Assembly: GCA_003049485.1 (NCBI GenBank)
Contig: PYST01000096.1
Location: forward strand, 1-64,000
Length of the DNA stretch: 64,000 nt
Direction: 5' to 3'
Source of the DNA: Ophioceras dolichostomum
Lineage: Eukaryota > Ascomycota > Sordariomycetes > Magnaporthales > Ophioceraceae
Part shown: in pieces, positions 11,382 to 22,249 of the stretch
Numbering within the stretch: position 1 is the first letter of the stretch
Layout: every line of letters begins with the position of its first letter
Made by a program: the position numbers and the translations under genes
The notes under the pieces: generated by a model
Databases searched by the model: none
What the model saw: only the letters and a program-made list of their open reading frames with translations
Told to the model about the DNA's origin: nothing

Positions 11382-12169
11382 ATGTTCTTCCTATACAATC
11401 TCGAGCGGCGCGTCACGCTGCACCCATCATACTTCGGGAAGAACATGCACGACTTGGTCACGTCGAAGCTCCTCACCGACGTTGAGGGCACTTGCCAGGG
11501 AAACTACTACATCATATCTATTATGGATACTTTTGATATCTCCCCTGGCAAGATTCTGCCCGGGAACGGCCTGGCCGAGTTCACAGTTGGCTACCGCGCT
11601 GTGGTGTGGAGGCCGTTCAAGGGCGAGACTGTTCGTTTCCTGTCCCCACCCCCAGCCCCTCACCAGTTCTGTTCGCTCGGTCGCTACAGAACACACGATG
11701 AATTACGCTGACCTCGGGTCTGCTTGTAGGTCGACGCAATAGTAGACTCTATAAACCCTCACGGCTTCTTTGCGAACGCCGGTCCTCTCCGACTGTTCGT
11801 CTCGAGCCATGTATGTGGCAAAACTTACGCGCATCCTTAAGACTCACTATTCAGATGGGACACTAACTTTGGCGCGTCAACCACCAGATGATTCCGAACC
11901 ACGTCAAATACGACCCGAATGCCAGCCCGCCGCAGTTTAGCGATAAGGAAGACTACCGCGTTGAGCCTGGCACGCACGTTCGAGTCAAGATTGTGGGCAC
12001 CAGGAGCGAAGTCAAGGACATGTGGGCTATTGGCACCGTGAACGAAGACTATCTCGGGTACGTATACGGTGTGAACGCTGACTGCCTCGCTGTCAGCGCC
12101 ACACGGTCATCATCAAGGCTATACCTTCTAACTGACTGACCTGGCACGTCCAGACCCCTCTCTTTCTAG
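11382..12169 (+). CDS. rpb7: DNA-directed RNA polymerase II subunit Rpb7
   Basis: Four exons, 11382-11630, 11730-11810, 11888-12057 and 12154-12169, encode 171 residues, the normal Rpb7 length. The N-terminal half is the family tip domain (MFFLYNLERRVTLHPSYFG, LLTDVEGTCQGNYY, GNGLAEFTVGYRAVVWRPFKGE). Exons 2-4 form the S1/OB RNA-binding domain (NPHGFFANAGPLRLFVSSH, MIPNHVKYDPNA, AIGTVNEDYLGPLSF). Introns are 99, 77 and 96 nt, with a CTAAC branch in the second and a last coding exon of only 16 nt. Rpb7 pairs with Rpb4 as the stalk of RNA polymerase II, acting in initiation, RNA exit and mRNA fate. Everything looks intact, and I expect constitutive expression. Confidence 0.96.
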
Positions 12170-15100
12170 CGTTCTCGCAACAAGCTTCTGTGTTTGGCTC
12201 CTACCAAGAACCACAGGAGGGTTGTTGCGGGCAGACGTGCAGGCATCACGAGGTCGGGGGCTAGAGTTATTCCTCGGCTCCGTAGCCTAAGTCGGGGCCG
12301 AGCTTCGACAATTTGCTCAACTTCCGCAGCGTGGCTCCTCGCATGAGGTGGGCTGGTAGACTGGCGGACTAGTGGACAGGTTTAATCCGTTATCAAGATT
12401 CCAAATCCCAGCCCCATTCACCCATTCCCCCATCCTCATTCTCTAGAAGAGCGTCTCACTCGGGGAAAGCTGCGACTATTCCTTTCCCCGCCAGGCCGTA
12501 ATACGACTCTGGGCTTGTGGACGTCCGGACCTCATAGAGCATAAGTGCTCGGGCAGTGATTCGTTGAGACTTGCCCGGGAGCAGTCCAGATCTTTGCTTT
12601 CTTGGCCCCTCTGAATATGTCGCCTTATCTACCGGTGGGAGGTCGGACACTGAGATGCTCTTGGAACTATTCAGTGAGCGAATTTGCCGGAACAATAATG
12701 CAAAGTAGCGCTCTATGGAGGAAATTGTCCCAGTTCTATGATTGGAGGTTTTTGTATAACCAGGGTACTGATGGCACTAGATCACTTTCAAAATGTCGAT
12801 TCCTTGTAATAGAACATCGTCCATCTACGAAGGAAATCCCTACACTCATCACACAGCTCACTCTAGTGTCCAACCAACTCTCCAGACACCTAAAATTGGG
12901 CAAAATTCGTCGTAAATCAACCACTCGGGCTACCCGTCTTCTTATTAACCCTCTTTCGAACAGAAAAGGCAGGTGCTGCTGGCGCGGTTGGGTGGTTGAT
13001 CCGGCGGTATGTATGTATCTCAAAGGACTGGTCAAGGCAAATGGACCCGGCAGTCTGGTTCGGTGTCGACCAACAACAACAACACTAGACCCCTTATTGT
13101 CGTCTCGACCAATGTTTCTGTCACCTGACGGGCAGTGAGTGCGACTGCTGTGCCGCGCACAGAAATGAACGGGCAGGCCTCTCTCAGAACGGAAAATACT
13201 GCATCATATTTATGTATTCAGTCATGCAACACTCAACACTCGCTCGCTATACATTGCCGTGTTGGCACTTTAGAGTGTGCCGTGGCCGTCCTGCGGCCTG
13301 CCCTACAGGGCTGTAACGCACTTGAAAGTGGGTGGACAAGCATCGATATTTTGACTGTTCAGGCTGCAGGCAGGAGGTCGCCCTGCTGGCCGGATTGCCC
13401 CATGCTGCATCAGCCCCCACCGTCCCATCAGTCTTCAGGATATACTTGTCGCTTGGATCGCCGGGAAGTGCTCCCTACCTAAGCAGAGGCCGACGGATGA
13501 GACACCCCATATCGATCACCGACGGAGTGGTTTGGCTACTGCAAGGTGAGCTGTCCTCGCCTCGCGCAGGCTGCCGTCGTCACATGCATCTGCGTGTAGG
13601 TAGGTAGCTTCCACATATACGGGGCCTCACATACAGGTCGCTTAACGCGGGTCAGGTAACAGTATTGGGCTGCAGAGATGCGGCGACGAAACACGATATT
13701 CGCGAGTCCGGATACGGCGCGCAAAACGCAAGAGTTCGTACGTTTATACTGGTAGATGCGGCCGAAGCTAGCAGAGGGGGCGACCCAAGGGCAGACAGAA
13801 CCCCTCCCTGAAAGGTTGGCCGTATCCAAGTTGGCAAAATAGGCAGGTCGCTGGGCAGGTCGCGCGGTTTTCGAAGGAAAAGCAGCATAAGCCAAAGCTT
13901 TAAGTCACGGAGCCCCCGGTACCGGTCCGGACCTCTGAGTGACAAGATAATCAGGACGGTCCCCGTAACGAATATGAGGGCACTGGCGGTAGCTAGCGAC
14001 CAGCCAGCCGTGAATATTCTTGAAAGCAAGTTGTCGCTGAGGTTTCATCGAAAGATGAGCGATGAGCGCAATGCTATGGACGAGTATGTCGTGGCGAGGC
14101 CAGTCAGTGGAGAGGCGATTGGCGATACTGATTTGGTGATTCTGGGCAAATGAGGAATTCCCGGACAGCATGTATACCAGAGATTGGTCCAGTCTGAATG
14201 TAGCACAACGAAAGTCCCCTATCCNNNNNNNNNNNNNNNNNNNNNNNNNNNNNNNNNNNNNNNNNNNNNCTTCCTATCAGAACGGAGAAACGGGGGTTTG
14301 GATGAGGGCGGGTGCCCGCTACTGGCGGCCCCAGCATCAATACACTCGCCCATAGCCTCTGAGAGAACGACGAGTGAACTTCGAGGCAGGTAACGTAACC
14401 TTCAGAGGCAGCAGTTTTTCCCCATAGTGTCATGGCAATGATGGTGATTGTGTGAGGTAGTAGCTTCCCGGACTTACGGTGCGCGTGGACAGGTGTGGCT
14501 GTGGCTATCAACCCGTCCCCTTCGCCCTCTTTGATGAGGAATCACGACCATGCAGAAAGAACCAATGATCGACATAATTAACCTAGAGAAGAGCAGCTCT
14601 GAAAGAATGCACACGGAGATATGGAGCAATATCCGTGATCAACCGCGCCCAGTATCCCCCGTTTCCGGGCAAAATAGTAGCGCGCGCTCAAGGACTGCAA
14701 GCTAGCCACTGGAGTGGCAAGCCGTTATGAAGATACTTTCACTTTGGATACCGGTGAGTGGTGGCAACGTCTGTGTCGTTGGCATCTGGTCAGCATCAAT
14801 AGAAGCAGACGTGCAAGACATCAGCTTCTAACGGCATGGCAACAAGAGAAGATGGTTGGCTGGGGCCACCCGGAAGTGACGCAAAGCAGACGCCGAGCTT
14901 CGGTCTATTCCTCTTTCGCTCTCGCCCGCATATAGCAGATGCTGCCCGACACGCAGTGAGGGATATGGCATGGCTCAGTTAAGGCAAGACCGGAGCGGGA
15001 GGGGAAGGGGGCCGAGACGAGGGTCGGAGCATCGACGCCTCCAATAGCAGTCAGGGGCACACTAGGCAGCAACATGGATGCCCGCGCAAGACGCCTCGAA

Positions 15101-15552
15101 AAGGTTGTTTGCTCGCCAAATATCGACTTATGAATGGGCCGAATTCTCTGCCGTTATCAGTTTGTCCCTGGAAAAGAGTCAGCTATTTACTGAGACAACT
15201 TCCCGCTTCCCGAAGGAGTTCAGGGGGGTACATCCAAGACCAGTCCAGCTACACTCACGATTATCCTCAGGAGTGCTTCACTTCAACACGCAAAAGACAC
15301 CTGGGAGGCTATGTCCTCAGTGCACTCCGCGATTTGTTCCGCCTTCTAAGAGGGAAAGAGAGGTCGCTGGACGTTGATCCGTCGCCTCACAGGTCGGCCT
15401 CCGAGTCGACTTCCGGCGAGGCTGCTGCCCGGTTCTATCGATTCTTATATGTTCTGTTTTCTCCTCTTCTCGTCCCAGATCCCCGGTATACAAAGTTCTT
15501 TGCAACCTCACATCTAGCATATCGGTATCACATTCCTCCTCCCTCAGCCAAC
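12170..15552. other. Intergenic region with assembly gap, no supportable gene
   Basis: This holds the RPB7 3' flank and the upstream region of the lysine aminomutase gene. It contains short open frames without family signatures, including one at 13652-14029 on the minus strand with a hydrophobic start but no ATG. An open frame in phase with the aminomutase extends upstream to 15109 and is read as leader. I see no intact mobile element. Confidence 0.45.
14225..14269. other. Assembly gap of 45 N
   Basis: Forty-five consecutive N bases mark unresolved sequence within an intergenic region. Confidence 0.99.
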
Positions 15553-17587
15553 ATGTTTCTTTCTGTCGCTCGTGGACGCCGACCGGGCGGCGTGGACCTG
15601 CGGAGACTTCGTTCCGCAACATCATTCGCGAGCGCCAGGCCCAGGATCCACTCTCTACCCAATCGTGGCATGAGCCAGTTGGCCACGGCGAAGCTCGAGC
15701 ATTCTTCCATTTCTCCTGGCCGCTCGAACCCTGCGCCGTCTGGCCTGGGCCCCGGCGATGTCATCAGCAACAAGAGCCTGAATCGCGATGAGTTCTGGCG
15801 CAAGGTTCCTCTCTGGAAGGACGTCTCCGCGGAGGAATTCCTCTCGTACCGGTGGAGTGTAGGTTTAGAATCAAATCCAGAGCGGCCGAGGGTGAGCCAC
15901 CTAGAGCATCTCCTTACTGACTGACCGATGGTGCCACCGGAACAGGTGAAACACATCGTCGAGGGCGAGAACCTGCGCAAGTTCCTAGCGGGGGTGGTCC
16001 CGGAGCGAGTGCCGTACGGCAAAGACAGCAACTTGATGCAGGACAGGGACGCGCTGATCGGGGACGTCCTCGCGGGTGTCAGCAAGGCGAATATGGCGGT
16101 TCGTATGACGTTGGTGCCCCCCTCCTCTCTCCTTGACCCTGTACAGCTCCGTTTTGATGAGATATCCCGGCTGAAAATAGAATCGCCCTTTTACTATTTT
16201 AGCCCGTATGTCCTAAGCCGAGTGAACTGGAGTGACCCTCGAAACGACCCCGTCTGCCGCCAATTTATTCCCCTGAGATCCAACATGCTCCCGGACCGCC
16301 CGGAGCTCAAACAGGACCCACTTGGAGAGGGGCAGGACTCCCCGGTTGAGGGCATCGTCCACCGATACCCGGACAAAGTCCTCTTCCTGCGTAAGCGTTC
16401 CCGCGCTTTTTCTCACTAATATCCTTTCACTCTCCGAGCATCGAACCCCCCTGCCGCCCTCTCACAACGAAGCAGCGAGATAACAATCCCGAAGCAATAA
16501 GCGTGTGTCCTACGTACTGCCTCTTTTGCACGCGGTCATACGCCGTTGGCCCCGATACAGACACGGTCGAGAAGGCGTCGTACAAGCCATCCAAGAAGCG
16601 ATGGGAAGTATGCCTCGACTATATCCGCAGCCAGCCGGGCGTGCACGACGTCGTCGTCTCGGGCGGCGACGCCTTCTACCTGCAGCCGCATCAGCTGGCC
16701 TACATCGGCGACCAGCTGATCGCGATGGACAACGTCCGACGGTTCCGGATCGCGTCGAAGGGGCTCGCAGTCGCGCCCAACCGGTTCTTAGACCCCGCGG
16801 ACGACTGGACGGGGACGCTGATCGAGCTCAGCGACAAGGCCAGGAGGGCGGGGAAGGCGATGGCGCTGCACACGCACTTCGGCCACCCTAACGAGATCTC
16901 GTGGATCACGGAGCTTTCGAGCCGGCGGCTGATGGAGGCGGGAGTCACCGTCCGAAACCAGACCGTGCTGCTCCGCGGCGTGAACGACAATGCCGAGACC
17001 ATGTCAACGCTGATCCGAAGGCTGGCCGACATGAACATCATTCCTGTCTGTTTTGCTCCTCTTCCTACCACCTACCCTACCCACTTACCCTACATATCTA
17101 CCCATCCATCAAACACCCAGATCACGCAAAAAAGGGACTGACTGACTAACTAATCACTCCCCGCAAACCAACCAAAAAACAGTACTACGTCTACCAAATG
17201 GACATGGTCAAAAACTGCGAGCACCTCCGCACCCCTCTCTCGACGATCCTCGACCTCGAGGCCAAGATCCGCGGCTCCATCGCCGGCTTCATGACGCCCC
17301 AGTTCGTCGTCGACCTCCCCGGCGGCGGCGGGAAGCGGCTCGCCTGCTCGTACGAGTCCTACGACCGGGCCACCGGGGTGTCGACCTTCCGCGCGCCGGC
17401 CGTCACTGATGCTGCTGCCTCACACAAGAATAATAACGGAGGGGCGGGAGGGGGCGTCGATGACAATGACGAGGAGCAGAAGAAGGTGATGAAGAAGGAG
17501 AAGAAGCAGAAGCCGGAGGTGTTCCGGTACTACGACCCGATCCTTCCGGAATCGGAGGAGGTGGTGGGTAAACCGGAAGGCTGCTGA
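15553..17587 (+). CDS. Radical-SAM lysine 2,3-aminomutase family protein
   Basis: Five exons, 15553-15858, 15946-16109, 16203-16390, 16495-17045 and 17183-17587, encode 537 residues. The radical-SAM cluster motif CPTYCLFC supplies Cys224, Cys228 and Cys231. The PLP-binding motif PGGGGK is present (Lys454). Other family blocks are FLSYRWSVKHIVEG, MAVRMTPYVLSRVNWSDPRN, DSPVEGIVHRYPDK, VVVSGGDAF, HTHFGHPNEI and YYVYQMDMVK. Bacterial members interconvert L-lysine and beta-lysine using an iron-sulfur cluster, S-adenosylmethionine and PLP; the fungal substrate is inferred. The first 45 residues are rich in Arg and Ser with almost no acidic residues, as expected of a mitochondrial presequence, which fits an iron-sulfur enzyme. 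Intron 2 has a rare GTTGGT donor. An odd Gly/Asn/Lys-rich insertion lies near the C-terminus (about residues 490-515). An in-frame upstream ATG near 15130 is less likely than the CCAACATG at 15553. Confidence 0.93.
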
Positions 17588-17976
17588 GGCGCATGTTTGG
17601 GAGGTGGTCGAGTTTTGGCACGATGTGAGGGCCGTGGGCGATAACCTGTCTCTTACTCTTATCAATTTCGGATTGGTAATTCGGGTTGCTTTTCTTTTCT
17701 TTCTTCCTCCCCTCTCCCCTCTCCTTTTCATCTCGCTACAACATTATTTAGTATCGAAGATGGACACTGTACCTTGTGGACTAGCAGGTGAAGGTTGATG
17801 GGTTGGCCGGAAAGGGAAAGTCAGGTTGATGTTTGGTGTGAAATGATTGGCTGCGGGGCCCGGGGACCCACACGGGATACGCTGTGCCCGGCGTCCCGGT
17901 CGACTGGGTCTGCCGCAGCAGAGGAGATGGGCTCGACCGCAGTATGGGGTTTCCTTACCGGAGGACCGGAGCTATA

Positions 17977-18009
17977 TTAGGTACCTAGGTAGGTAGGTAG
18001 GTAGGTAAG
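17977..18009. repeat. (AGGT)n microsatellite next to a TAGGTACCTA palindrome
   Basis: The palindromic TAGGTACCTA at 17978-17987 runs directly into about five AGGT units. Variants of this palindrome recur in other spacers of the window. Confidence 0.85.
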
Positions 18010-21000
18010 ATCGCAGGTAGGTAGCCGGGTTTCTTCGGGCCCTTTTTAGTCATTCAATGAGCGACGAGGAGGAATAAACTGTGGCTATTGGTCCCAAAAA
18101 TAATGCGTGTGCTGGAGGCGTTGGATGTTCAACTAGGTAGCCATCGGATGGGAAAGTGCTCGGGTGCCTACCGTTTGCTGGGACAGTTAGAGTTGCCCTG
18201 TTTACCTGTAACGTTGACGCCCACCATCGGGTCCCAACTATCTGGCGATGATTGCTATTAAGTACGTGGATATACCTTTTGAAACGTCCTCTGAGCCCGG
18301 CTCTGTGCAACTTGAAGAAACGAGTCTTCCACGTTGCGCCATTGCCTGAGGACCGGGCCGACTATGTCTCCTTGTACGAAGCCAACTCTCCTGCTTCTTT
18401 GTAACACTTAGGTCGAATATCCGTACTCGACATATCCTCATCCCGCACGCTGGCTTGTGGCCACTGACGATATGCATCTTTCTCGGACGCATGGTCAACC
18501 AACCGGCACAGCAATCCAGGCTGTTGCTGTTCATGCGTACCTAGTGCTCGAGGGAAGCCACGGCATAATGAGATAAATACTCCAGGTTGGTGCCTGCGTC
18601 GGTCATAGTCTTCATCTGATGCGTAGAGAACAAATGGAGGAGCGCACGTGGATAAAAGTTCCCGTGGGATCGATACCGTCGGCTGTCATGCTTGTCCTCC
18701 ATGATCCCCGTTTCAGGGTCCATGAAACCGAATTCCCTGAGGCGCAGCCTCGCGAGGCTAAAAACGAAAGGCAGACATTCACCGCCAAGGAGAGCGTCAG
18801 AATTTTTTCATTTTTTTTTAAAAAAAAGTCCAGATTTGCCATGTGCGAGCACGTACGGAGTCAGGGGGAGTTCTTTCTCCCTACCCCAAAACATACTTCT
18901 ATTATCGGTTGATGTCTTCAACTCTCAGCCCGCCGCATCCGTCTGTGCATTCTTCTTGGGAAAGTGTCATCCGTATGGAATAAGGCTGTCACGGATTCAT
19001 CCGCCGACCCGACGGTTTCGTATGTAGAAGAACGCCCAGTGGTGCCGCCGTCATCAGGGGCGGTTTCGGTGCAATTACGGAACATGCCGCGTCCGCTCGA
19101 ATACTCGGGGTCTCTTCTCCGACAGGAAGCCCCTGTCAACTTCGGATTGGGCTTCAATGCGCCCTGTGCTTTTTTTTTTCATTTTTTCAGACTCCGTAGC
19201 TGCGGCGAGATGGATCCTTAATTACCAGGCTCTTATGAAAACCCCCTCCACTAGCGAGAGCTTGACCTGAAATCTGCGGAGCTTCTTTGCAGAGCAATGA
19301 GCTGGCGTCCTTCCAGCACGGTGGGGGGGGACCGATAACGACGACCGGGGGAGAAGCGCCATGGGACGAATGATTCAGCTTCGTGTTGGACAAGGACAAG
19401 GACAGGGCAAGAAGACACCGGCGAGGGCTCGAAAGGCACCAGAGGAATGCTTTGCTACGGTATCCAGACTTCCAGATGGATAAAAAGCGCCACTGTCTGC
19501 GATCTATCGTTTCCAAGGGCTGACTGATCGCCAATCATGGATGACCACGAAGGAAGGAGAAGAAAGAGCTGCACTGCACTCTGCAACTCTTTACTTTGCT
19601 GCACTCCTTTTTTGCCTTCCCCCTGCACGGCTCGGGGGCGCTGCCGCCACGTCGCGTCTGTTACAGGAACGAGCTTCCTAAATTCCTGAAGCACGGGTGT
19701 CTTTACGCCCGTAGGCACGGTTTTGTGGCGCGAGCCAGTCGGTTCCCGGCTCGCGTGTGTGGCTTGAGAAAAAAAATTATGAAAGAGAAAAGAATTTTGT
19801 TTGAAACCAGAAATTCCAAAGAGAGGCTTGACAGGGGAAGGGAAGCCATGGTATGGGGGGGAACCGCCCCTGGTGGGCCTGAATTTTGGGACCTAATCCC
19901 TAAATGATGACGGCTTCATGCAGAAAAGGGGAACTTTTTAGAGGGGACTCTCGCTCTGGCTGGTAGGTCCCTTGGTCCCGTCCCAAGGGAGCCCACGGCA
20001 ACACCGCTAGCTACCTGAGCTAGCGAGCTTGGAGCCTGCTGGTCAGGCCGGCGGCGCGGGATAGGGGATTGCGGAAACACGTCACACGCAGGTACTTTTC
20101 GTACGGCGGTGCTACTTCGTAACGTAGCATGTGCTTTGCCAAATGGTCTTTGTTTTTAATGTTTTTTTTGTGTTATGTGTTATGCGACACACAGGTCACA
20201 GACAGAGTGGGTGGAACCTGGAGGAAGAGAGAGCTCGTAATGAAGAGAAAAGGGAAAGTGAGAAGTGATACATACCAAGTCCCCAGGCTACAGGTCGAGA
20301 GGCAAGACAACAGCCGAGTCGGAGATCGTCAAGACTGGGGTCGAATCGAGTAGGAGCTAGGAAGAGAGAAGTCTGCAGACAATTCATCGTGGTGCCAGAG
20401 GGCGAAGTCCGGTACCGACGGCCGCCGCTGTCTTCTCGTGTGTCCACTGTGTGCCGCGTGGTGCCTTTTTCTTGATGAATTTTCAATGGAGCGGTGTGTT
20501 TTGTTGTTGCCCCTTTTCTGTCCCTTTCTGTCCTTTGTGTGGTTGGCGTAACGCTGGCTCGTGCAATCCCGTCTCCCGTTGCACACAACGCGTTCGCGTG
20601 GTGCTTCCAGAAGCTCGCTCCTGATGTTCACCACCCAACTGGTTGGAATCTGGCTGGAGTCTGGAACGAGTCATCATCACGAGGGTCCAGATGCTGATGA
20701 GCACGCCCACTGGCCCAGTCCATTCAAGCTCGGTTCTGTGGGATCCGCAGCTGGTCCGCGTTGGACACAACAAAAGAAAGGATGCCCCCTGTGCCAATTG
20801 CCAAGTGCTGCAGGGGTGGTGAGTGGGTGGTGGTGGAGGTGGGCAGTGGTTGTCCGATTTCGTGCGAGATACCGTTCCTAGCAGATCCTTCCCGGCTGTC
20901 TTTTTGTCTCTTTTGGGCTTTCGTTGGGGCTTCATTTCACCAGGCGCTCGAGCGATCGACTGCGGTTCGAGCAGTCGATATCGACAGCAGTACGATTGGC

Positions 21001-21919
21001 ATTTGGTACATCTGACTGGACTTGACTGGACTCGACTGATGAGTAAAGTGATGAGCTGCTTTGCATCACAGTACGTTGTGCGGAATATGCAGATGTGTCG
21101 AGATGATGTCAGCTATTCCTCGCGAGAGTGATGGCCTATCACAGTTGAAAATTCAAGGGGGCCCATCACAGGCTCACCCCAGTCAGAAGAAAGCCCCCAC
21201 TGAGCGGGCTCCAGCGGACCCTGGCTTGGCACCAACCAGATGAGTCGACCAACCCAAGCTCGCTCCTTCCCGACGTGTGCCTGGCAAGTGAGCGGACGTG
21301 CCTGGTTCCTGCGTGCTCGTTCTTGCCTGTGGTTCGTCAGCGTGTCTGCCAAACCCACACCAGCTTCGATGGTGCTTGCCTGCCTCGCCTGCCTCGCCTG
21401 CTCAACGCGCCTGCCCAGCTCTGAAGTCAAGCCCGAACCAGCAGGAAGGTAAGGAAGGTAGGAAGTTCGCCCCGCCGCAGTGTGAAGTCATTTTGTTCGG
21501 GTTGACGGCGTATCCTTGCACTGGTCTGGCTGAGACAGGCAGGGAATACTGTGTACAGGCACGCAGGCACGGCAGGGAGGTGCACTAGTGAAGAGCAAGA
21601 AGAGAGACATGTGCAGACCTCATCAATTCCTTGTGAACACAACAGCAACTAGCACGCCCTCTCTCCGTCGCTCTCCGTCCGTTCCTCTCCCTTGCGTCGC
21701 TCTTGGGGTTCCATAAACGGGATCGACGTTGTGCGGCATCACCTCCTTCTCCGCCGCATCCTCTTTTTTTCTCTTCTGCCTCAAATCCTTTCTTCTCGTT
21801 CTTCTTCTCATTGTTCCTCTTGTCTTCTACTTTTGGTTTGTCTTCCGTTCATGCTCCACTCAACGGTTTGCTCCCCCCCTTCAGCCGTTAACGCCTCCTC
21901 GAAGATCAAGCCAACGAGA

Positions 21920-21942
21920 ACGAGCGAGCGAGCGAGCGAGCG
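21920..21942. repeat. (GAGC)n microsatellite
   Basis: About five GAGC units lie in the pyrimidine-rich upstream region of the gene starting at 22250. Confidence 0.85.
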
Positions 21943-22249
21943 CCCTTAATGCATATTGTTAATCCAGATATCCCTCATAATTCCTTTTGCTATTACCCGC
22001 CTGCCCTTCTTTGACTCGAATTTAACTCAACGCTAAGAAGTTGAACGCCTCCTTTTTGCTTCTTTCTCTACTCTCGATACTTCATCGCCGGACCGCCCCT
22101 ACCTAGTTCACTTCCCACGCGAGCAACCGGCCAACCTGACAAACCAAGCTAGCACGTTTTGCGCAACCGCCGAGAGCTTGTCCAGCGTTCAGTCTCAGCT
22201 AGCCCAGCGCCCCGTGTGACACGCAGGCTCTAAGCTACTTTTGAGAACG

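Larger units (their letters stand above)
17588..22249. other. Long intergenic region, no gene seen
   Basis: This 4.7-kb spacer holds the aminomutase 3' flank and the upstream region of the gene at 22250. The right end (21700-22250) is pyrimidine-rich like a fungal promoter or leader, with a (GAGC)n tract at 21920-21942. A GGTA microsatellite lies at 17977-18009. All open frames are short and lack recognisable features. Confidence 0.45.

Noticed and set aside
13652..14029. Minus-strand frame with a hydrophobic N-terminus
   Set aside because: It has no ATG at the start, no homologous motif and no convincing splice partner.
14968..14985. tRNA A-box-like TGGCTCAGTTAAGG
   Set aside because: No B box or cloverleaf pairing follows at the expected distance.
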